This document shows positions 57,885-64,000 of a stretch of DNA of 64,000 bases, piece after piece. The first letter of the stretch is position 1; every line of letters starts with the position of its first letter. Both the position numbers and the translations under genes were made by a program. Source of the stretch: Acestrorhynchus altus (Eukaryota > Chordata > Actinopteri > Characiformes > Acestrorhynchidae); NCBI GenBank assembly GCA_034509495.1, contig CM067522.1, forward strand, positions 23,133,899-23,197,898. Reading direction: 5' to 3'. The notes under the pieces are model-generated. The model was not told the origin of the DNA, did not search any database, and worked only from the letters and a program-made list of their open reading frames with translations.

Positions 57885-59058
57885 CGCCTTTTCCTTTTCT
57901 CCACCTTGTTTCTCTTGAATGTGTTTATTTTTCATGATCTCTTAAAATGATTCTTCATTAAAGCAACGTTATGCAGCATTTTTCCCTTTAAAGAGCAACA
58001 CTAGAGGCTCCGCCCCTTTCCTCTGTGGGTTCTGGGGGAGTGGCCGTTGGGATGTTGTGATGTAATCACACTGCTACCTATCATGGTGAAGCTTCGTCAA
58101 GGTTTTATCAAAGCAGCTACAGCCTCGTCCCTTCAGCCTCTGGATGTCTTTGTAGCTCCTCCCCCTGGACCGTTAATATTTGAAACGATACGGTACCAGA
58201 GTTCCACGTCTTACGCTCAGAAGAAGACACATGGACACCATTGTAATGAAGTTACATCAGAAGAAAACGCTTCCATTTTGACCGTAGTATCGGAAATGAA
58301 TCTCCGATGAAGGGTTTCTTTCTCTGACGAGTCCCGTTTTCTGCTTCCCTGGACCTTCTCATCCATGTAGAAGGCCCACTCAGCCAATTTAGGTATGAAT
58401 CCATATGTGCTGATGTTCTTCCCTGGGGTGGATGAGATCTTCCAGCAAGGCAATACGATGTCACACATCTGGAAAAGTCACTTTTTTTCTGGTCGGAAGA
58501 GAAGTTGAGCATCTCTGACCACCTTGATCTTCATGTTGGCTTCATTGATCCTCGTCCACGCATCCTCCAGTATGTGGGATGCCCTGCACTCATGGTTCTA
58601 CCAGGACCAGCAGCCCGCCTAGCTGCTGTCCCACCTTCACATGGTGGTAACTTGATAGTGTGACTCGACTGTTTATGTAATAAGGACATAAACCTTTAGA
58701 GTCGTGTTCGGTTCTACCGCACGACAGGTGACAACGTTCATACGTTCGCTCCATACAGGCTTCATGATCCACCCAGCCGTTGTATAATGTGTCTGGTTCA
58801 GAACTGTCCTGCTGAGAGGCTGGTTCTGCAACACACACACGTAATTCTGTGTCTGTCTTTTGTGCTCTGTCTCTTCTGTCTGTCTGTCCGTCTCTCTCTC
58901 ACCATTGTACGCCTCTGCACCGAGCACTTCACATCAGCGATGAGCACATTAGACTCTGAGAGCCTTTTTGAGATGTTCTGCGTACGGGCTGTGATTTTAA
59001 CCCCCACTCTCTCTCTCTTCCTCTGCAGATCCACACACAATGAAATGGAGAAGAACAG
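48643..59058 (+). CDS. MXD1: MXD1 (MAD1, MAX dimerisation protein 1), 5' three exons
   Basis: A nuclear bHLH-zip repressor that pairs with MAX at CACGTG E-boxes and recruits SIN3-HDAC, opposing MYC. Exons: 48643-48709 (MAAIGLVQMLIEAAEYLDRRER, holding the SIN3-interaction helix VQMLIEAAEYL), 49301-49400 (EAEHGYASMLPF, then basic KRKNKNKKNCSSR) and 59029-59058 (STHNEMEKNR, start of the DNA-binding basic region). Phases 1, 2 and 2 fit exactly. The 30-base third exon has the same length and split as in human MXD1. The HLH-zipper exons are not found before 64000, so the gene runs off the right edge. Confidence 0.93.
48712..48741. repeat. (GA)n at the MXD1 exon 1 donor
   Basis: About 14 GA units starting inside the donor region. 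Confidence 0.9.
49301..49400 (+). CDS. MXD1: MXD1 exon 2
   Basis: Acceptor TTTCAG ends at 49300; donor GTAAAT at 49401. It encodes EAEHGYASMLPFTSHKDRDG and SKRKNKNKKNCSS with a split Arg. Basic nuclear-localisation type stretch. Confidence 0.93.
49401..51180. other. MXD1 intron 2, first part
   Basis: No exon is supported. It contains an (ACC) stretch at 49630-49662, a SINE-like piece at 50105-50160 (GCCCACCGCTCCGGGCACGT) and a short (CA)n at 50456-50474. Confidence 0.4.
51185..51540 (+). repeat. 21-22-bp minisatellite (about 15 units)
   Basis: Units ATACTGAATCATTTATAGCTG and ACACTGAATCATTTATCATAG alternate irregularly. Confidence 0.9.
51541..51920. repeat. Compound (GT)n with ATATGCTCAT inserts
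   Basis: GT runs are punctuated at intervals by GTATATGCTCATATGTG or TATGCTTGTG, giving a higher-order pattern. Confidence 0.95.
51921..52460. other. MXD1 intron, no recognisable feature
   Basis: Nothing supported. Confidence 0.35.
52465..52835. mobile_element. MITE-like element (family 1) carrying a family 2 piece
   Basis: Ends GGACAAAGGTTTGGGACACC and CCAATACTTTTGCCCATATA. Near 52510-52590 it has CCACTCACTGTCCACTCTAT, which belongs to family 2, suggesting nesting. Confidence 0.6.
52836..54200. other. MXD1 intron, no recognisable feature
   Basis: Long unique-looking stretch. No splice-bordered coding exon is recognised. Confidence 0.35.
54205..54430 (+). mobile_element. tRNA-type SINE fossil
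   Basis: AGGTTGGCGGTTTCATTCCC resembles a polymerase III B-box region. It is followed by GGGCTGCCCACCGCTCCGGC and GTGGATGGGTTCAATGAGGA, the usual body and 3' part of fish SINEs. Confidence 0.55.
54545..54660 (+). repeat. 26-bp tandem repeat, four units
   Basis: GTAGAACCCTACATAGGGAG followed by TAGTGT; four near-identical copies. Confidence 0.9.
54678..54732 (+). repeat. 13-bp tandem repeat, four to five units
   Basis: CAGCACCCCTGTC repeated, ending at CAGCACTTTCAC. Confidence 0.9.
55030..55107. repeat. (GT)n(GC)n microsatellite
   Basis: About 34 GT units followed by GCGCGCGC. Confidence 0.95.
55247..55660. mobile_element. MITE-like element (family 1)
   Basis: Starts ATGTGTCCAAATATTTATGG. 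It contains CTGCCAATAGAATAGGACTC and CTCCATGTCTAATAGCAGGT, the same words as 57.33-57.68 kb in reverse. Confidence 0.7.
56216..56690. repeat. (CT)n/(CTGT)n simple repeat
   Basis: About 475 bases of CTCTCTGT, followed by (TA)n at 56685-56702. Confidence 0.95.
56703..57325. other. MXD1 intron, no recognisable feature
   Basis: Nothing supported. Confidence 0.35.
57330..57685. mobile_element. MITE-like element (family 1), long copy
   Basis: CTGTTGGAGTAACCGTCTCT, ACTTTCTACTAGATTCTGGA, CCTATTCTATTGGCAGTACT and GGTGTCATAAACATTTGAAG appear in the usual order. It lacks the outer end on the left. Confidence 0.75.
57697..57887. repeat. Two (GT)n microsatellites
   Basis: (GT)n at 57699-57731 and 57818-57885. 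Confidence 0.95.
57950..58850. other. MXD1 intron, probably old unclassified repeat
   Basis: AAAGAGCAACACTAGAGGCTC near 57990 is a word I associate with fish MITEs. 58320-58640 has the look of a decayed transposase read on the minus strand, but no family can be named. Confidence 0.3.
59029..59058 (+). CDS. MXD1: MXD1 exon 3, start of basic region
   Basis: Acceptor CTGCAG ends at 59028; donor GTACGT at 59059; 30 bases. With the split Arg it encodes RSTHNEMEKNR, the conserved lead into the MAD bHLH. Confidence 0.93.
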
Positions 59059-59384
59059 GTACGTCCACTTTACCTCAGCGCTGTCTCGGTCTCACGGTCA
59101 TTGTCCTGTTCTGTGTTACTCCTTGGTAATATTAATGACCCGAGATGATGTGTCTGGACCAAATTTCCCAGGTATAGAAGGACACAGAAGCACTGGACTG
59201 TACAGTGGTCCTGGATGTCCTCTGAGAGCATCTGCTCAATAATCAATAATACGCTCAGAGTTTAAGAGTTTAAGCACATTCACAGGAGTTCAGGAAGAAT
59301 TCAGTTACAAGAAAAACATCTTGTACGTCTTTTATGGACACACTCTCATCATCTCAATTATAGCAGAACAAGGTGAGTTTAGAC

Positions 59385-59910
59385 TGATCTGATCAATATT
59401 TATTGATCTACTCATACAGAAGTGGTGTCTCTCAGGACGGCGTCGGGTTTAACGCAACACGCCAGACGTCTCTGCATGGAGGTGTAGAGGTTCCTAATGG
59501 TGTCCTGTGATGATCCATCCCATGCAGCTTGAATGTTCTCACTCAGTTCTGCAGATGGTGGAGTGTTGATAGAGCGTCCAATAGCGTCCACACATTTTCA
59601 ATCAGGGACAGGTCTGGAGATGAGACCGACCACGGCGTAGTATCTGTGTCTTCAAGACGAGATCTTGAGACGGCAGCAGTGTGTGGACGAGCGTCATCCT
59701 GATGGAACAGAGCACCGGAGTGTGTGTTCAGAAAAGGTAGAACCACTGATTGGGCTGTCAAAGTGCCCGTATCCCACACCATGACACCAGGCCTTCAGGA
59801 CATGTGACGTGTTGATCTTGGTGCTGACCACAGTGTCTCCTCACATGGATTCCTTGGTCGTCTCCACTGAGACAAAGTGGGACTCGTCACTGAATATGAC
59901 TCGCTACCAC
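59385..59910 (-). mobile_element. Degenerate Tc1-like transposon (copy 4)
   Basis: The minus strand reads [36 protein letters not shown] and SPDLSLIENVW. It begins at the terminal word ATCAATATTTATTGATCTAC. Same family as 3.06, 31.49 and 45.55 kb. Confidence 0.8.
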
Positions 59911-59949
59911 ACTTGACTCCTTTTGGACAAAACTGTTGCACAGATGGTA

Positions 59950-60084
59950 ACCCTGGTGGTTAGTATGTTTTTGCTAAGTGGTTGCTACGGTTTCCCAGGA
60001 GAAAGGATGGTATGATGTTACTAGGCAACCACAGTGTGATGTTTTAGGCAGTTGATACTGTGATTTTTAGTGGTTGCTGGGCAC
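59950..60084. repeat. GGTTGCTA-type degenerate repeat
   Basis: AGTGGTTGCTACGG and TAGTGGTTGCTGGG words, complementary to the repeat at 24.5 kb. Confidence 0.5.
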
Positions 60085-60172
60085 TGATATGGTATCTCGG
60101 TGGGACCTCGACTGGCTCTGTACTGGTACTCGGCACAATCACAATAAAGCTGAATCTAATCTAATCTAATCT
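60085..60172 (+). mobile_element. LINE 3' tail (ATCTA microsatellite end)
   Basis: GGCACAATCACAATAAAGCT followed by GAATCTAATCTAATCTAATC is a typical 3' terminus of an L2/CR1-like LINE. Confidence 0.55.
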
Positions 60173-61250
60173 CAAGTGGTGATGATGTTGCCAGCTGACT
60201 GCCATGGGCAGTTGCTATGGTGACAAATGCTTACCCCATGTGGTTGTGTGGTTGTGAGTAGTATCACACTGACATTGAAAGTGCGTCTGTTCATTCTCGT
60301 GCGGAAAATTGTGGAACAATTGCCGGAACCACGTCTGATGAAAAAGCTGTATCCAAGGATGAGTCAGACAGTCAGACCCAGGAGCTGAAGTGATGTTGAT
60401 TTGATTTCTCAAACAGTGTAGAATCAGGTGGATATTCAACGTTAAGAACTCGAGGAGTCGTTTCTAAAAGTTACCGAATGGGTTGAAAGAAAGTTGTCCC
60501 GAGCGTTCAGGGCTGCCACGGTCTGGGGGTTGGTCTCGCGTTAGGCCTGTGGTGTCGGGGGTTTTGTTCGAGGGGCAGTTGATACAGATGGAGAGCGGTT
60601 TTGCCCTGAAAAGGCTCTTCAGGAGAAGATCCTCATTGACAGGGTAATTAGTTCAGTGTAGCTTTAGTTCGGTGGCTCCAGTCTCAGTCCGTCTTCAAGG
60701 TATGAGTGACATGCGACTCGGCTTCACTAACGAGCCACTTCTCCCTCTCTGTCCCAGCATTCTGTGCGTCCTCCTGGTGAAGCTGGGTCACGCTCACGTT
60801 TGTGCACACGCTCGTGCACGGCTTGGGGCTCGGCTTGCAGACAGCATTGAATAATACATGGCGGTCGAGTTTAGCAGCGTGCACAAGCAGGCCGTCTGAG
60901 CTCCTTTGACTCTGAAACTCCAACAATGCGTCCAGCTCCTGCCGCTGTCCCTCTCAGCCAGCGGGCGCACCCGGTCTCGCCTGGGCAAACGGGCTTAGGC
61001 ATGGCTACCTCTGCGGATCTGCATGTATTCAGCTGCACACAGGGCTGCGGGGGTCCGGCTGCTCTGGTCTTCACATTTAAAGAGCTGCTTTTGTCCTCGG
61101 TTTGACGGAGGAGCAGAGACGCACTGATGGAGGTAGACGGAAGGGAGTCCAGGTGATCACAGTGAACAATAGCCTGCAGTCATGTGAACAAACACGGACG
61201 CCCTATCAAAGCCCTTTTCATAACATCTCACAATAAGGACTTCTTCACTT
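60173..61250. other. MXD1 intron, no recognisable feature
   Basis: Somewhat GC-rich near 60770-61060, but no exon with splice borders and family similarity was found. The MXD1 helix-loop-helix exon is not here. Confidence 0.4.
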
Positions 61251-61254
61251 GTTG

Positions 61255-61475
61255 AGATCCATCTGGAAACTGTTTTCAATCCCCATGATGACATTTTTGG
61301 GTTGAACATCTGATTCTAATTGTTCTGAGATCTTTTTAAATCCCTTCTCAGACTCATCTGCATCTACAACCTTCTTTCTGAAGACCTCAGAGAGCTTTTG
61401 GATCTGAACATGATCACACTCACTTCAACCATCAAGAGCAAACCACACTAATGTCTGAGGTTTAAATAAGACTGA
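61255..61475 (-). mobile_element. Tc1-like transposase N-terminal fragment
   Basis: Reverse complement of the 20.33-kb fragment (CATCTACAACCTTCTTTCTG, then AGACCTCAGAGAGCTTTTGG). Confidence 0.7.
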
Positions 61476-61499
61476 TGATCATCTGTAGATCATCGTACA

Positions 61500-61675
61500 T
61501 CTACTGTACAGTATGGAGCGTGTATAGAGTTTAGGTTATAGATGGTTACCTGTACAGTATGGAGGGTGTATAGAGTTTAGGTTCTATATGGTTACCTGTA
61601 CAGTATGGAGCGTGTATAGGGTTTAGGTTCTATATGGTTACCTGTACAGTATGGAGCGTGTATAGAGTTTAGAGA
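61500..61675 (+). repeat. About 48-bp tandem repeat, four units
   Basis: GTACAGTATGGAGCGTGTAT and AGAGTTTAGGTTCTATATGG with TTACCT, four copies. Confidence 0.9.
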
Positions 61676-61795
61676 ACGAGAACACACACCAGCACTATCC
61701 TGTGTATCAGGACTGGACCATGTTGTTTCTACTGCCCCAGTGACCTCCACCTGTCACACAACCTCTACCCCCACCATACTCACACCTTGCACGTA

Positions 61796-61797
<2 letters not shown>

Positions 61798-61849
<52 letters not shown>
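61798..61849. repeat. (CA)n microsatellite
   Basis: 25 CA units. Confidence 0.95.
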
Positions 61850-61852
<3 letters not shown>

Positions 61853-62335
61853 AAAGCAGAGGAGTGGGGAATACTTAACGATTACCCGAGAGGATTCGCA
61901 AACAGCTGCCGTTTGTTCTGTTTCTCCATCAGAAAGGAACCACAGTGGTCTGATCCTGACCGAAGCAGAGCTGTGATGGACTAACACAGCACTGTGTGTT
62001 CTCTCCAGAAGGTGGCAGGTGGGGGGAGGTGATTGTTAAAGCTCTGAGGGCTTTTCTAACTGTAATTACAGACTCGTGGCACCACCACTCAGCCTGCATG
62101 CTGTTCCGTAAGGGGTTAAGACAATTCCTCAGAGGTCAGAAGGTCAGAGAGGAGTATGGAAAGAGTGGGAGGAAGATACACAGCTGGCAGGGTCAGAGGC
62201 CACTAATGTGACCTGTTTCCTCGAGCATGTGATGGTGTGGCGTCCCTGTGAGGGTTTGCTGAGAAGTGGACATACATGGCCTGACCCAGAGCTGCTGTGT
62301 TTGTTTACATGTGCTCATGTAACCTCATCACAGGT
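61850..62335. other. No recognisable feature
   Basis: Nothing supported. Confidence 0.35.
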
Positions 62336-62790
62336 TCATCCTTTGCTGTACGTTTTCATGGTCATGGAGGTACAGGTTCCGTGTGGCATCCTGCACCACG
62401 TATACATGTCCTGCAGATGTTGCAGTTGAGGCTGTAGATCCTGCACACTCATAGGTTACTGAACCTGGTGACCAGCTGCTCCAATAAATCCTGGATTGGT
62501 GATCAATCTGGTGAGAGGGCAGGACAAGGAAGTGTTGCAGTCTGGTGGAGACATTCCTGGGAAACCCTAGGGATAGGGAGAGAGGGGACATGTGTCCAAA
62601 GGATGTCCTGCACATATCACCGAGATGTTCGTGTCCATGGTATCACTACTAGGGGTCCAACTGTCATATGCGATGCTCCACAGATCATCCACCAGCAGGT
62701 GGACCTTCATACTCAAACCTGACTCTCAGGTCTGTCGGATGCCATACAGAATTGCATTGATGTAATTGAACTATAGAATAATGTCCAATT
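62336..62790. mobile_element. Probable unclassified transposon fossil
   Basis: Continuous decayed sequence with ATTGATCACCAATCCAGG-type and GGAGACATTCCTGGGAAACC words that look like a worn mobile element. I cannot assign a superfamily. Confidence 0.3.
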
Positions 62791-62794
62791 TAAC

Positions 62795-63005
62795 AGGATT
62801 AAAAGTGGACATCCAACATCCTGACCTCACTGATGCTCTTGTAGTTGAATGCAATCAAATCCTCACAGCAGTGCTCCAGCATTAGTGCTCCAGTAGAACG
62901 TCTTCTCTAGACAGTACAGACAGTTACTCCAACAGAAGCAGGATCAACTCCCAGGATCAAGTCCCCTTGAATGAGCAGGTGTCCCAATACTTTTGCCCGT
63001 ATAGC
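62795..63005. mobile_element. MITE-like element (family 1), half copy
   Basis: GACATCCAACATCCTGACCTC, GACAGTACAGACAGTTACTC and CCAATACTTTTGCCCGTATAG. Confidence 0.7.
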
Positions 63006-63204
63006 GTATCTGTCTTCACTGTACAGATGATGGACACTCAGACAGACAGGCGGACAGCGTCCGTGGATCTCGTATTTCAGATGTTGCGTGCTTAGCTGGT
63101 CTAAAGGGCAGTGGGGTAGGATTACGTAACCTCCGAACACTCTGCTGGAACGGTGACATAACTATGATAAGGGCTCTGGTGTTTGTTAAGCAAATGTAAA
63201 CCTA

Positions 63205-63231
63205 ACACACACACACACACACACACACACA
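63205..63231. repeat. (CA)n microsatellite
   Basis: 13 CA units. A (CT)n stretch follows at 63293-63345. Confidence 0.95.
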
Positions 63232-63447
63232 GTCTGACTACTGCACACAACACGTTATGGGTCGTAGGTGATGGGTCAGAAGACCGAGGCATCTCTCTCT
63301 CTCTCCCTCCGTCTCTCTCTCTCTCTTTCTGTGTCTCTCTCTCTTTTGTCTTCATTTGAGATGTAAATATAACCAGAATGTAAAACTGGTCAATATTTAC
63401 AACATGAATACAGACAGAGTTCAACGTGTCAGGAGGTTCTGATTGTG

Positions 63448-63583
63448 CAGGTGAAAGCAGGTGAAAGCAGGTGAAGGCAGGTGAAAGCAGGTGAAAGCAG
63501 GTGAAGGCAGGTGAAGGCAGGTGAAAGCAGGTGAAGGCAGGTGAAGGCAGGTGAAGGCAGGTGAAGGCAGGTGAAGGCAGGTG
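63448..63583 (+). repeat. 10-bp tandem repeat with a CAGGTG E-box in every unit
   Basis: Thirteen units of GTGAAAGCAG or GTGAAGGCAG make 14 CAGGTG hexamers at exactly 10-bp steps (63448 to 63578). It lies in the MXD1 intron after exon 3. Confidence 0.95.
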
Positions 63584-64000
63584 GGCTTGGTGACGGATTC
63601 GTCACCCACAGGAACAGGCTCTCAGTGTGGTTTAAATTTGGTGACTGTGTTGCCATGACCACCTGAACTTCCTTTCTCCTCAGCCTACTCCAGCACCTGA
63701 TGTTCGGTTCGGGCTTCTGCGCTGCCTTGTCGGCAGACCGAGTCACTGTTTATGGTTTTTCACGGTGAAGGCAGAGCGAGATCCTACAAACACGTCCGGC
63801 AGTGATGCTCAACACCTTATTGGGCTTTACTCGTCCTGCAGCGTCTGGTTCTGGAAGGACGGTTTAAAATCCATACAGAATCAAGATTCATTTTCTCCTC
63901 TGAGGAGGAACATTTCCTGTAAAACAGAAGACAGTAGACGGAAGCATAGGCGACCGTTCCAGTCTGAGAAGACCTGTGTCCAGTCCCGTATCAGATCCTG
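63584..64000. other. MXD1 intron, no recognisable feature
   Basis: No exon is recognised before the window ends. Confidence 0.4.

Overview
The window is nuclear DNA from a vertebrate, almost certainly a ray-finned (teleost) fish. It has small split exons with GT..AG introns, many dinucleotide microsatellites, and fossils of Tc1-like transposons, L2-like LINEs, MITE-like elements and tRNA-type SINEs. Several of the repeat families are ones I associate with ostariophysan fish (characin or catfish type); that narrower placement is inference. There are no bacterial operons, CRISPR arrays, rRNA genes or convincing tRNA genes.

Four protein genes can be read, all on the + strand. (1) The 3' part of FIGLA, an oocyte bHLH factor: coding exons at 220-369, 482-568, 887-1030 and 2117-2134, poly(A) signal at 2313; its first exon lies left of the window. 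(2) ADD2, beta-adducin: coding exons from 18057 to 33875, with a possible non-coding CpG-rich first exon near 3.9-4.2 kb. (3) SNRNP27, the 27-kDa U4/U6.U5 tri-snRNP protein: six exons from 36245 to 45061, poly(A) signal at 45359. (4) The 5' part of MXD1, a MAX-binding bHLH-zip repressor: exons at 48643-48709, 49301-49400 and 59029-59058; the rest lies right of the window. FIGLA-ADD2 and SNRNP27-MXD1 are each neighbouring same-strand pairs in the human 2p13 region, which supports the calls. The four genes have unrelated jobs (oocyte transcription, membrane skeleton, splicing, MYC-network repression) and share only ancestral linkage.

Most of the remaining sequence is repeats. A 62-bp (55-bp variant) minisatellite forms three large arrays: 6.43-8.57 kb (+), 14.25-17.54 kb (inverted) and 37.86-42.37 kb (+, filling an SNRNP27 intron). 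A 1.2-kb unique core is duplicated at 5.23-6.43 and 8.57-9.77 kb around the first array, followed by a 31-bp minisatellite at 9.77-11.37 kb. Other arrays include a 73-bp one (22.57 kb), a TG-rich one (25.13-26.14 kb), a 51-bp one (36.79 kb), a 21-22-bp one (51.2 kb) and a 10-bp E-box-bearing array (63.45 kb). Degenerate Tc1 transposons, LINEs and MITEs fill much of the intronic and intergenic space.

Caution: several conserved exons of ADD2 and SNRNP27 carry 1-2 base indels, mostly at homopolymers or CpG sites, although their splice sites are intact. The minisatellite units are also peppered with odd small changes. Both look at least partly like long-read consensus error, so frame breaks here should not be taken as gene inactivation without raw reads.
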